From Streptomyces rubrogriseus (lineage in GTDB: Bacteria; Actinomycetota; Actinomycetes; Streptomycetales; Streptomycetaceae): 64,000 nucleotides of DNA. A program made the position numbers and the translations under genes. Of the stretch, positions 31,641 to 39,631 are shown one piece after another (position 1 is the stretch's first letter; each line of letters opens with the position of its first letter). Location: assembly GCF_027947575.1 (NCBI RefSeq), contig NZ_CP116256.1, positions 2,356,001 through 2,420,000 on the forward strand, given 5' to 3'. A model generated the notes under the pieces. The model was not told where the DNA came from and made no database searches. It was given only the letters and a program-made list of their open reading frames with translations.

Positions 31641-32861
31641 GTGGCGCAGGTGGGGGCGGGTGAGAAGGTCGGTCACGCGCGGTACACGTACAGGTTGCGG
31701 GTGTCGTCCAGGGCTCGCGCGTCTATGGCGGCGGAGTGGGGCCGGTGCCGCTGGGTATGGAACGAGTGCGTCGCCAAGTCCAGGGCCGTGCATCTGCACA
31801 ACAGGACGAGTGGTGAGAAGGCCACGTGCGGACCGGCGCAGCTGGACCGGATGCTGACCGGAGCGCGTGCGCGGACGCCGTGGCTGCGGGAGGGCTCGTC
31901 GGTTCCTCAGCAGCAGGTCATCCGCGACTTCGGCCGCTCCCGTGCCAAAGCCCAGCGGGACATCGCTGAGCGTCTGCCCGTGGCGCGCCGGGCGGGGATG
32001 CCGACGTGGAAGACCCGGCGCGAGGCGCCAGCGACCCTGAACTACACCCAGCGCGGGTTCCGGCTGAACGACGGCCGGCTGCACCTGGCGGGCGGCATCG
32101 TCCTGAACGTGGTCTGGTCACGGGAGCTGCCCGACGAGCCGTCCTCGGTACGCGTGTACCAGGACAGCCTCGGACACTGGTACGCCTCTTTCGTTGTCGC
32201 CGCCCAGGTCCAGCCCCTGCCCGCGACCGGTCGCGTCCTCGGCGTCGACTGGGGCGTGAAGGAGACCGCGACCACCACGTCCGACGCGCACGACCTGCCG
32301 CACCCCGCACACGGCGGGAAGGTGAAGGGGGAACTCACCCGGTACGACCGGATGATGGCCCGCCGCAGACCGAAGAAAGGGACGTCCGGATCGAAGGGCT
32401 ACCGTGCGGCGAAGAGGCTGCGGGCGAAGGCGCACAAGAAGGTTGCCCGGCAGCGTGCGGACACCGGCCGCAAGTGGGCGAAGAGGGTCGTCCGTGACCA
32501 TGACGCCGTGGCGATCGAGGACTTCCGCCCAAAGTTCCTGGCCAGGACAAACATGGCCCGCAAGGCCGCTGACGCCGCCATCGGCGCCACCAAGGCCGCT
32601 CTGATCGAGATGGGCCGCAAACACGGGCGGGACATCCGCCTGGTCCATCCCGCGTACACCACGATGGACTGCGCGCAGTGCGGAGCGAGAGCCAAGCACG
32701 CCCTGCCGCTGGGTGAACGCACCCACACCTGCACCGCGTGCGGAACCACAGCCCCACGGGACAAGAACTCCGCACGCGTCATGCTCGTCCGGGCTGGTCT
32801 CAACCCGGCTGGTGCCGATGGTGGAAGACCTCCTGGAGCGCCGCTCCAGGAGGCAGCCTGA
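31641..32861 (+). CDS. tnpB: TnpB-like RNA-guided nuclease of an IS200/IS605 (IS1341-type) element
   Basis: From GTG 31641 the protein has about 406 residues. It begins with the TnpB helix-turn-helix region (GHARYTYRLRVSSRARASMAAEWGRCRWVWNECVAKSR). The RuvC-like catalytic residues are all present: Asp in VLGVDWGVKETAT, Glu in DAVAIEDFRPKF, and Asp in PRDKNSARVML. The zinc ribbon CAQC with CTAC lies between the last two. Such TnpB proteins cut DNA guided by an omega RNA made from the element's right end. No tnpA transposase is adjacent, so the copy is non-autonomous. The right end at 32829-32901 has two hairpins. The exact start is uncertain. Confidence 0.9.
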   Translation: MAQVGAGEKVGHARYTYRLRVSSRARASMAAEWGRCRWVWNECVAKSRAVHLHNRTSGEKATCGPAQLDRMLTGARARTPWLREGSSVPQQQVIRDFGRSRAKAQRDIAERLPVARRAGMPTWKTRREAPATLNYTQRGFRLNDGRLHLAGGIVLNVVWSRELPDEPSSVRVYQDSLGHWYASFVVAAQVQPLPATGRVLGVDWGVKETATTTSDAHDLPHPAHGGKVKGELTRYDRMMARRRPKKGTSGSKGYRAAKRLRAKAHKKVARQRADTGRKWAKRVVRDHDAVAIEDFRPKFLARTNMARKAADAAIGATKAALIEMGRKHGRDIRLVHPAYTTMDCAQCGARAKHALPLGERTHTCTACGTTAPRDKNSARVMLVRAGLNPAGADGGRPPGAPLQEAA

Positions 32862-32901
32862 GCCAGAAATCCCCTTCCCTTCAAGGAGGGGAGGATTCAA
32901 A
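32829..32901 (+). ncRNA. Putative omega RNA 3' scaffold / right end of the TnpB element
   Basis: Overlapping and following the tnpB stop are a perfect 12-base inverted repeat (CCTCCTGGAGCG at 32829-32840 with CGCTCCAGGAGG at 32842-32853) and a second hairpin (CCCCTTC at 32871-32877 with GGAGGGG at 32885-32891), ending GAGGATTCAAAC. This is the usual look of IS200/IS605 right ends, from which the omega RNA scaffold is made. The guide would be the next 16-20 bases, from about 32902. Confidence 0.6.
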
Positions 32902-32908
32902 CACAGCT

Positions 32909-32927
32909 GCACCATTCCCCATGGTGC
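32909..32927. terminator. Short perfect hairpin
   Basis: GCACCAT and ATGGTGC pair across TCCCC directly downstream of the TnpB element and before the convergent zinc-ribbon gene. It may act as a bidirectional terminator. Confidence 0.5.
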
Positions 32928-33011
32928 CGGGCGCCACCTACAGCGCCCGCCGGACCCGGTGCCGTACCGGCCACCGGGGGTGCGGCATCCCCGGCACACC
33001 CCCGGGGTCGG

Positions 33012-33614
33012 CTACGCCGACATCAGCAGCCGTCCCCGCCGGGCGTCCGCGCGCGCGTCGGGAGTGAGGACGGGTCGCGGCACCAGGATGCCGCAGTCCG
33101 AGCAGACGGGACCCGTCGAGGGCTCGTGGTCCAGGTCGTACTTCCAGACGAGGCGCTCCCCGTCGCACACCGGGCACACGGCGCCCGGCTCACGCTCCAG
33201 CGCGGAGATCAGCCGGCGCAGCACCTCCGCCAGCGGTCCGTCGGGATGGACCCGGGGGTCGTCGCACCAGGCCACCCCGAAACCGCCCCAGGTGAGCCGG
33301 TGCCAGTCGTCCACGCTCCCCGGCCTGCGCAGGCCGTCGTGCTTCTCCTTCCTGCGCCGCTCGGCGAAGGCGACCTCGTAGGCCAGCCACACCGAACGCG
33401 CCTCCTCCAGCTCCTCCAGTGCGGCCACGAGCCGCGCTGGGTCGGGGGAGCGGTCCTCGGGACCGAACCCGGCCCGGGAGCAGAGATGGTCCCAGGTCGC
33501 CCTGTGCCCATAAGGGGCGAACCGCTCAAGGCACTTGCGCAGCGAATAGCGCCGCAGCGCCAGGTCGCACCGTGGATCGCGGACCTGTCTCGCCAGACTT
33601 CGGAAACCGGCCAT
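33012..33614 (-). CDS. Conserved hypothetical protein with C-terminal zinc ribbon
   Basis: The 200-residue protein (MAGFRSLARQVRDPRCDLALRRYSLRKCLERFAPYGHRATW) is mostly charged and helical in the first 110 residues. The C-terminal third has a four-cysteine zinc ribbon: CPVC near residue 147 and CSDC near 170. It contains VDDWHRLTWGGFGVAWCDDPRVHPDGPLAEVLRRLISALE between the two parts. No membrane segment or signal is seen. I do not recognise a named family, though similar proteins occur in Streptomyces. It is convergent with tnpB and divergent from the acylase gene. Confidence 0.75.
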   Translation of the reverse strand: MAGFRSLARQVRDPRCDLALRRYSLRKCLERFAPYGHRATWDHLCSRAGFGPEDRSPDPARLVAALEELEEARSVWLAYEVAFAERRRKEKHDGLRRPGSVDDWHRLTWGGFGVAWCDDPRVHPDGPLAEVLRRLISALEREPGAVCPVCDGERLVWKYDLDHEPSTGPVCSDCGILVPRPVLTPDARADARRGRLLMSA

Positions 33615-33652
33615 CGCCCTGCACCTCCGTCACACCTGCACCTGTACTTGGG

Positions 33653-33677
33653 TCACTTCGGCGTCGTCGTACGGACG
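33653..33677. promoter_or_regulatory. Imperfect inverted repeat before the acylase gene
   Basis: Arms CGGCGTCGTC and GACGTCGCCG (8 of 10 symmetric) flank GTACG in the 222-bp divergent region between the zinc-ribbon gene and the secreted acylase. It could be an operator. No other signal was found in the region except the ribosome site GGGAGGAG before the acylase start. Confidence 0.35.
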
Positions 33678-33836
33678 TCGCCGAATAGACGTATCGACAA
33701 CCGATTCGGCTCCATCCGATTTCCGATGCCCCCCATAAGCCGATCCACCCGCTCCCAAAAAGTGACGCATGTTCACCTTCCCACTCGGGGATACCGGCGG
33801 TAACGTCCCGCCACACCCCCGTCGGGAGGAGCTGCC

Positions 33837-36644
33837 ATGCCACGGCGCACCCCACGCAACGCCCTCGACAGACTGAGAACTCCCCGCGGCTTCCACGGGT
33901 TCCTGAAGACCGCATCCGTATGCGCCCTCGTTGCCGGACTTTTGTCACCGCTTTCCCCGGCGATGGCCGCCGGGAACGCGACCGCCGAGGTCACGGCCGC
34001 CGAAGCGGCCCCCAACGACCACTGCGGCGGCCAGTGTTCCGACATCCTGCCGCCCGGCCAGAACGGCAACGCCACCCTCGCCCAGATCCTCCTCAACCAG
34101 GCCTTCGGCACCCAGCCCGCGCACGCCGAGGACCAGCTGGGCCCCTACGCGAACCTCGCCACCGGCTACACCGGCCTCACCAACGACAAGATCAACACGT
34201 TCTTCAACGACGCATCCTTCGGCGTCCCGGACGGCCAGGTCGCGTCCACCGTCCGCCCCGCCGGACGCGACGACGTGACCATCGTCCGCGACAAGAAGAC
34301 CGGTGTGCCGCACATCACCGGCACCACCCGCTACGGCACCGAGTTCGGCGCGGGCTACGCGGCCGCCCAGGACCGGCTGTGGCTCATGGACCTCTTCCGG
34401 CACGTCGGACGCGGCCAGTTGACCCCCTTCGCGGGCGGCGCCCCCGCCAACCAGGGTCTGGAGCAGCAGTTCTGGCGCAGCGCCCCCTACACCGAGGCGG
34501 ACCTGGAGGCGCAGATCGAGAGCGCCGCCGCCAAGGCCGGGGAGCGCGGCGAGCTGGCCCTGGCCGACGTGGACGCCTACGTCGCCGGTGTCAACGCCTA
34601 CATCGACGCCTCCGACAAGGGCCGCTACTTCCCCGGCGAGTACGTCCTGACCGGCCACAAGAACGCGATCACCAACGCCGGCACCATCGAGCACTTCAAG
34701 CGCGCCGACCTGATCGCGCTGGCCTCCGTCATCGGCTCCCTCTTCGGCGCCGGAGGCGGCGGCGAGGTCAACAACGCGCTCTCCCTCCTCGCCGCCCAGG
34801 AGAAGTACGGCGTCGCCGAGGGCACCGAGGTCTGGGAGTCCTTCCGCCAGCGCAACGACCCCGAGGCCGTCCTCACCCAGCAGGACGGCAGCTTCCCGTA
34901 CCTGCCCACCCCGGACGACCCGCAGGGCCGCGCCCTGCCCGACGCCGGGTCGGTCGAGCCGGAACCGCTGGTGTACGACCGTACGGGCAGCGCCGGGGCG
35001 GCGGGCGCGACCGGTGCCTCCGCCAAGTCCGCGGAAGCGGCGGTGACCTCGGCGCGGCGCGGCATGTCCAACGCCCTGGTCGTCAGCGGCGAGCACACCG
35101 CGAGCGGCCACCCGGTCGCCGTCTTCGGACCCCAGACCGGCTACTTCGCGCCGCAACTGCTCATGCTCCAGGAGATCCAGGGCCCCGGCATCAGCGCCCG
35201 CGGCGCCTCCTTCGCGGGCCTGAGCATGTACGTCGAACTCGGCCGCGGCCAGGACTACGCCTGGAGCGCGACCACCTCCGGCCAGGACATCATCGACACC
35301 TACGCGGTCGAGCTGTGCCAGGACGACTACCACTACCTCTACCGCGGCACCTGCACGCCCATGGAGAAGGTCGAACGGCACAACGCCTGGAAGCCCACCG
35401 TCGCCGACTCCACCGCGGCGGGCTCCTACACGATGCGCGTCTGGCGCACCAAGTACGGACCGGTCGAGTCCCGGGCCACGGTCGACGGCAAGAAGGTCGC
35501 CTACACCACCCTGCGCTCCTCCTACATGCACGAGGCCGACTCCATCATCGGCTTCCAGATGCTGAACGACCCTGACTACCTCAACAGCCCCGAGCGCTTC
35601 CAGGGTGCCGTCCAGCACATCAACTACACCTTCAACTGGTTCTACGCCGACTCCGAGCACACCGCGTACTACAACAGCGGCGACAACCCGGTGCGCGCGG
35701 GCGGCGTCGACGCCGAGTTCCCGGTCTGGGCGCGGCAGGCGTACGAGTGGCAGGGCTGGGACCCGGCCGACAACACCGCCCGGTACACCGGCGCGTCGGC
35801 CCACCCGCAGTCGGTCGACCAGGACTACTACATCTCCTGGAACAACAAGCAGGCCAGGGACTACCCGGCCGCCTCCTGGGGCAACGGCTCCGTCCACCGC
35901 GGCAACCTGCTCGACGACCGGGTGAAGAAGCTGGTCGCCGACGGCGGCGTCACGCGCACCGCGCTGGTGAAGGCCATGGGCGAAGCGGCCCTCGCCGACC
36001 TGCGGGCCGAGGACGTCCTGCCCGACCTGCTGAAGGTGGTCGAGTCCGCGCCGGTGACCGACCCGGCGGCGAAGACGGCCGTGGACCGGCTGAAGGCGTG
36101 GCGGTCCGCGGGCGGACTGCGCACCGAGACCTCGGCGGGCTCCAAGAAGTACGCCCACGCCGACGCGATCCGCACCCTGGACGCCTGGTGGCCGCTGCTG
36201 GTGAAGGCCGAGTTCGAACCCGGGCTCGGCACCGACCTGTACACCGCCTTCACCCGCAACCTGCCCGTCGACGAGTCCCCGTCCGCCGCCCACGGCCCGA
36301 CCGGCGCCCACGCCGGCAGCGCCTTCCAGTACGGCTGGTGGAGCTATGTCGACAAGGACATCCGGTCCGTGCTCGGCGAGTCCGTCAAGGGCCCGCTGGC
36401 GCGTCCGTACTGCGGCGACGGCGACCTCGCCGCCTGCCGGGACTCCCTGGTCTCCACCCTGAAGGAGGCGGCGGGCCGCACGGCCGCCCAGGTCTATCCC
36501 GGCGACGACAGCTGCTCGGCGGGGGACCAGTGGTGCGCCGACTCGGTGATCCACCGCACCCTCGGCGGCATCAAGCACGGCGGCATCAGCTGGCAGAACC
36601 GGCCGACCTACCAGCAGGTCGTGGAGTTCACGTCCCACCGGTGA
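33837..36644 (+). CDS. Secreted penicillin-acylase-family (Ntn hydrolase) amidase
   Basis: The 935-residue precursor has a long signal peptide (about residues 1-45, ending SPAMAAG) and the penicillin amidase fold. The alpha part includes VTIVRDKKTGVPHITGTTRYGTEFGAGYAAAQDRLWLMDLFRHVGRGQL near residues 140-190. A Gly/Ala/Ser linker (SAGAAGATGASAKSAEAAVTSARRGM) precedes the beta-chain nucleophile Ser411 in SNALVVSGEHTASGHPV, where self-cleavage is expected. A later conserved piece is RGASFAGLSMYVELGRGQDYAWSATT with Asn/Arg contacts. Relatives cleave beta-lactams, acyl-homoserine lactones or lipopeptide side chains; which one applies here is not known. It acts outside the cell. The stop is 16 bp from that of the convergent NamZ-like gene. 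Confidence 0.93.
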   Translation: MPRRTPRNALDRLRTPRGFHGFLKTASVCALVAGLLSPLSPAMAAGNATAEVTAAEAAPNDHCGGQCSDILPPGQNGNATLAQILLNQAFGTQPAHAEDQLGPYANLATGYTGLTNDKINTFFNDASFGVPDGQVASTVRPAGRDDVTIVRDKKTGVPHITGTTRYGTEFGAGYAAAQDRLWLMDLFRHVGRGQLTPFAGGAPANQGLEQQFWRSAPYTEADLEAQIESAAAKAGERGELALADVDAYVAGVNAYIDASDKGRYFPGEYVLTGHKNAITNAGTIEHFKRADLIALASVIGSLFGAGGGGEVNNALSLLAAQEKYGVAEGTEVWESFRQRNDPEAVLTQQDGSFPYLPTPDDPQGRALPDAGSVEPEPLVYDRTGSAGAAGATGASAKSAEAAVTSARRGMSNALVVSGEHTASGHPVAVFGPQTGYFAPQLLMLQEIQGPGISARGASFAGLSMYVELGRGQDYAWSATTSGQDIIDTYAVELCQDDYHYLYRGTCTPMEKVERHNAWKPTVADSTAAGSYTMRVWRTKYGPVESRATVDGKKVAYTTLRSSYMHEADSIIGFQMLNDPDYLNSPERFQGAVQHINYTFNWFYADSEHTAYYNSGDNPVRAGGVDAEFPVWARQAYEWQGWDPADNTARYTGASAHPQSVDQDYYISWNNKQARDYPAASWGNGSVHRGNLLDDRVKKLVADGGVTRTALVKAMGEAALADLRAEDVLPDLLKVVESAPVTDPAAKTAVDRLKAWRSAGGLRTETSAGSKKYAHADAIRTLDAWWPLLVKAEFEPGLGTDLYTAFTRNLPVDESPSAAHGPTGAHAGSAFQYGWWSYVDKDIRSVLGESVKGPLARPYCGDGDLAACRDSLVSTLKEAAGRTAAQVYPGDDSCSAGDQWCADSVIHRTLGGIKHGGISWQNRPTYQQVVEFTSHR

Positions 36645-36660
36645 CCGGCCGACCCACAGG

Positions 36661-37926
36661 TCACCTGTAGAGGAGGTACTGGCGGCGCGTCCTGCGGAAC
36701 GCCGCCAGTTCCGCCTCCCAGCCGTGCACCACCTCGTCGGTGTCCGCGCCCGCGTCGATCATCGTGCGCACCCGCGTGGACCCGGTGAGCTTGTCGATCC
36801 AGTTGTCCGACCGCCAGGCGAAGCCGTCCCAGGTCCGCTTGGCGGTCACCAGGAGGGCGATTCCGGTGCGCACCGGGTCGAACGCGGCCCGGTCGTGCAC
36901 GTGGAGCTGCACACCGCCGACGGTCTTGCCCTGGAACTTGGAGAAGGTGGGCGCGAAGTACGCCTCCCTGAAGCGCACTCCCGGCAGGCCGACGTCGTTC
37001 GCGGCGGCGGCCCAGCCCCCGTCGACGCCCTCGGCGCCCAGCAGTTCGAACGGGCGGGTGGTGCCGCGCCCTTCGGAGAGGTTGGTGCCCTCGAACAGGC
37101 AGGTCCCCGAGTACACCAGCGCGCACTCCGGCGTGGGCATGTTCGGGCTCGGCGGCACCCAGGGCAGCCCGGAGGCGTCGTAGAACTCCGACCGCTTCCA
37201 GCCCGTCATCGTCACCGTCTCCAGCGGCACCGGCGACGGCAGGAACTCGCCGTTGAAGAGGAGCGCCAGCTCGGCGACCGTCATGCCGTGCGCCTGCGCG
37301 ATCGGCTGCCGCCCGACGAAGGTCGCGAACTCCTTGTGCAGGACCGGCCCGAGGGCCGCCCGCCCGGTCACCGGGTTCGGCCGGTCCAGGACCACGAACC
37401 GCTTCCCGGCGAGCGAGGCCGCCTCCATGCAGTCGAACAGCGTCCAGATGTACGTGTAGAAGCGCGCGCCCACGTCCTGGATGTCGAAGACGACGGTGTC
37501 CACGCCGGACGCCGTGAACACGTCGGCGAGCGGCTGCCCGCTCTTCAGGTACGTGTCGTAGACCGGCAGCCCGGTGGCGGGGTCGTCGTAGCGGCCCTCG
37601 GAGCCGCCCGCCTGCGCCGTGCCGCGGAAGCCGTGCTCGGGGCCGAAGACAGCGGTCAGGTTCACCCGGTCGTCGGCGTGCATGACGTCGACGATGTGGC
37701 GCACGTCCCGGGTGATGCCGGTCGGGTTGGTGACGACGCCGACCTTCTGTCCGTCGAGCCGGGCGTAGCCGTCGTCGACGAGGCGCTCGAAGCCGGTGCG
37801 CAGCCGGCGGCCCCCGCCCCCGTGGCCCGCGGGTGCCGCGTGGGCCGTGCCCGCCGCCGTGGCGGCGGTGGTGCCGGCCGCCACCGCGGCCGTCGTGGCG
37901 AGCAGGTTCCGTCTGGACAGCGTCAT
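36661..37926 (-). CDS. Tat-exported DUF1343/NamZ-like exo-beta-N-acetylmuramidase family protein
   Basis: The 421-residue protein starts at ATG 37926 behind GGAGG and begins MTLSRRNLLATTAAVAAG, a twin-arginine signal followed by an Ala-rich core ending AHAA. The mature domain is DUF1343: RLDGQKVGVVTNPTGITRDVRHIVDVM, FGPEHGFRGTAQAGG, TYLKSGQPLADVFTASGVDTVVFDIQDVGARFYTYIWTLFD, VVLDRPNPVTG and GTNLSEGRGTTRPFELLGAEGVDG. One characterised member (NamZ of Bacillus subtilis) removes N-acetylmuramic acid from the non-reducing end of peptidoglycan fragments. A role in cell-wall recycling is therefore likely. It is a single gene with its own promoter, convergent with the acylase. Confidence 0.92.
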   Translation of the reverse strand: MTLSRRNLLATTAAVAAGTTAATAAGTAHAAPAGHGGGGRRLRTGFERLVDDGYARLDGQKVGVVTNPTGITRDVRHIVDVMHADDRVNLTAVFGPEHGFRGTAQAGGSEGRYDDPATGLPVYDTYLKSGQPLADVFTASGVDTVVFDIQDVGARFYTYIWTLFDCMEAASLAGKRFVVLDRPNPVTGRAALGPVLHKEFATFVGRQPIAQAHGMTVAELALLFNGEFLPSPVPLETVTMTGWKRSEFYDASGLPWVPPSPNMPTPECALVYSGTCLFEGTNLSEGRGTTRPFELLGAEGVDGGWAAAANDVGLPGVRFREAYFAPTFSKFQGKTVGGVQLHVHDRAAFDPVRTGIALLVTAKRTWDGFAWRSDNWIDKLTGSTRVRTMIDAGADTDEVVHGWEAELAAFRRTRRQYLLYR

Positions 37927-38029
37927 GCGGTGACCTCCGTGATCGCGGCGGGTGTCATGCGCACGCACGCTAACCCGCACTCCCCGGCGCGGGGAATGGA
38001 GTAGACCGCGGTTCGCCTCTTCCGTACGA

Positions 38030-38047
38030 CATACCGACTGGTTAGTC
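38030..38047. promoter_or_regulatory. Degenerate copy of the ACCGGTCGGTATG motif before the SDR gene
   Basis: On the reverse strand GACTAACCAGTCGGTATG shares AACCNGTCGGTATG with the stronger sites at 15465-15483 and 41917-41935. It ends 52 bp before the SDR start, a typical operator position. Confidence 0.45.
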
Positions 38048-38098
38048 TGACGCTGCAACAAGGGGCGAGCAGTGCCCGAGCCGTGCCGAAGGAGACCG

Positions 38099-38869
38099 AT
38101 GGTGGAAGCCGTCCAGGATGCCGGAGTCGTCGTCACCGGGGCGGGAGGCGGCATCGGGGCCGCGCTGGCCCGCCGCTTCGCCGCCGAGGGAGCCAGGGTC
38201 GTCGTCAACGACCTGGACGCCGCCCGGGCGAAGGACGTCGCCGACGAGATCGGCGGCATCGCGGTCCCCGGCGACGCCTCGGCGATCGTCGCCGAGGCCC
38301 GTGCGGCACTGGGCGGCACAGTCGACGTGTACTGCGCCAACGCGGGCGTCGGGTCGGAGGGTTCGCAGGCCGCGGAGGAGGCCGTCTGGGCGCTCGCCTG
38401 GGACGTCAACGTCATGGCCCACGTGCGGGCGGCCCACGAGCTGCTCCCCGACTGGCTGGAGCGCGGCAGCGGCCGGTTCGTCTCCACCGTGTCGGCCGCC
38501 GGGCTGCTCACCATGATCGGGGCCGCCCCCTACAGCGTCACCAAGCACGGCGCGTACGCCTTCGCCGAGTGGCTGTCCCTGACCTACCGCCATCGCGGGA
38601 TCAAGGTGCACGCCATCTGTCCGCAAGGGGTGCGCACCGACATGCTGGCCAGCAGCGGCAGCGCGGGCGACCTGGTCCTGCGGCCCACCGCGATCGAACC
38701 GGCGGACGTCGCGGACGCCCTGTTCCAGGGCATCGAGGAGGACCGCTTCCTGATCCTGCCGCACCCCGAGGTGGCCGGGTACTACCAGGCCCGGGCGGCC
38801 GACCCCGACCGGTGGCTGCACGGCATGAACCGGCTCCAGCGGCAGTGGGAGGAGACCACCGCCCGGTGA
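38099..38869 (+). CDS. Short-chain dehydrogenase/reductase (SDR)
   Basis: The 256-residue protein from ATG 38099 (MVEAVQDAGVVVTGAGGGIGAALARRFAAEGARVVV), with ribosome site AAGGAG, has the NAD(P) motif TGAGGGIG near residue 13, CANAG near 80, the catalytic Ser in STVSAAG and the YSVTK active-site pair near 144. After that come ICPQGVRTDML and a C-terminus rich in Asp/Arg. It is a classical SDR; substrate unknown. The stop overlaps a GTG that opens a 39-codon relic of an acyl-CoA synthetase. Together with the nearby TetR and acyl-CoA dehydrogenase genes, a role in fatty or branched acid metabolism is plausible. Confidence 0.92.
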   Translation: MVEAVQDAGVVVTGAGGGIGAALARRFAAEGARVVVNDLDAARAKDVADEIGGIAVPGDASAIVAEARAALGGTVDVYCANAGVGSEGSQAAEEAVWALAWDVNVMAHVRAAHELLPDWLERGSGRFVSTVSAAGLLTMIGAAPYSVTKHGAYAFAEWLSLTYRHRGIKVHAICPQGVRTDMLASSGSAGDLVLRPTAIEPADVADALFQGIEEDRFLILPHPEVAGYYQARAADPDRWLHGMNRLQRQWEETTAR

Positions 38870-38985
38870 CCCCCTCCCGGGTGCGCGCCCCGGTCCGGGC
38901 CGCCCTGCCCGACGCGCCGGGGACGGCAAGTGGGAAGATCCTCCGTCGGGAACCGCGTTCCCACAGGCATCAGGACGGACACTGA
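38866..38985 (+). pseudogene. Relic of an ANL-family acyl-CoA synthetase (C-terminal motif only)
   Basis: A GTG overlapping the SDR stop (GTGA) opens a 39-codon frame reading VTPSRVRAPVRAALPDAPG, then TASGKILRREPR, then a stop at 38983-38985. The string TASGKILRRE is the A10 motif of acyl-CoA synthetases, with the catalytic lysine, and normally lies about 500 residues from the start. The frame looks like the first few codons of such a gene fused to its last ones by an internal deletion. It is too short to be functional. Confidence 0.6.
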
Positions 38986-39018
38986 ACGCACGGAACGGAC
39001 AGTGCAACGGAAAGGCAG

Positions 39019-39621
39019 GTGACGGCAGTGCCCAGGACCACGGACGGGGACGGCACTCCGGTGCCGCAGCGGCTCCTGGCCGCCGCCACCCGGCTCTTCG
39101 CCGAGCAGGGCTACGACCGCACCTCGGTACAGGAGATCGTCGAGGCGGCGGGCGTCACCAAGGGCGCGCTCTACCACTACTTCGGCTCCAAGGACGACCT
39201 CCTGCACGAGGTGTACGCGCGCGTGCTGCGCCTCCAGCAGGAACGCCTGGACGCCTTCGCGGACGCCGACGAGCCGGTCGAGAAGCGGGTGCGGGACGCG
39301 GCGGCCGACGTCGTCGTCACGACCATCGAGAACCTCGACGACGCGTCGATCTTCTTCCGCTCCATGCACCAGCTCAGCCCGGAGAAGAACAAACAGGTGC
39401 GCGCCGAGCGCCGGCGCTACCACGAGCGCTTCCGCGCGCTGATCGAGGAGGGACAGCGGACCGGCGTCTTCACCAAGGAGATCCCGGCCGACCTGGTGGT
39501 GGACTACCACTTCGGGTCCATCCACCACCTGTCCACCTGGTACCGCCCCGACGGCCCGCTCAGCCCGCAGGAGGTCGCCGACCACCTCGCCGACCTGCTG
39601 CTGCGCGCCCTGCGCCCTTGA
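39019..39621 (+). CDS. TetR-family regulator beside acyl-CoA dehydrogenase operon
   Basis: The 200-residue protein from GTG 39019 (VTAVPRTTDGDGTPVPQRLL) has a TetR helix-turn-helix over residues 15-62 (LLAAATRLFAEQGYDRTSVQEIVEAAGVTKGALYHYFGSKDDLLHEVY) and a KstR2-like C-terminal domain (IFFRSMHQLSPEKNKQVRAERRRYHERFRALIEEGQRTGVF). Regulators of this group often sense CoA thioesters. It lies between the SDR/relic and the convergent acyl-CoA dehydrogenase. The shared ACCGGTCGGTATG motif before the SDR and phosphotransferase genes is a candidate target. Confidence 0.9.
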   Translation: MTAVPRTTDGDGTPVPQRLLAAATRLFAEQGYDRTSVQEIVEAAGVTKGALYHYFGSKDDLLHEVYARVLRLQQERLDAFADADEPVEKRVRDAAADVVVTTIENLDDASIFFRSMHQLSPEKNKQVRAERRRYHERFRALIEEGQRTGVFTKEIPADLVVDYHFGSIHHLSTWYRPDGPLSPQEVADHLADLLLRALRP

Positions 39622-39631
39622 GGCGCCCGCC

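Noticed and set aside
31284..33011. Genomic island or prophage around the TnpB element
   Set aside because: No integrase, tRNA target or phage gene is present. Only tnpB and its ends look foreign, while flanking genes fit the core chromosome.
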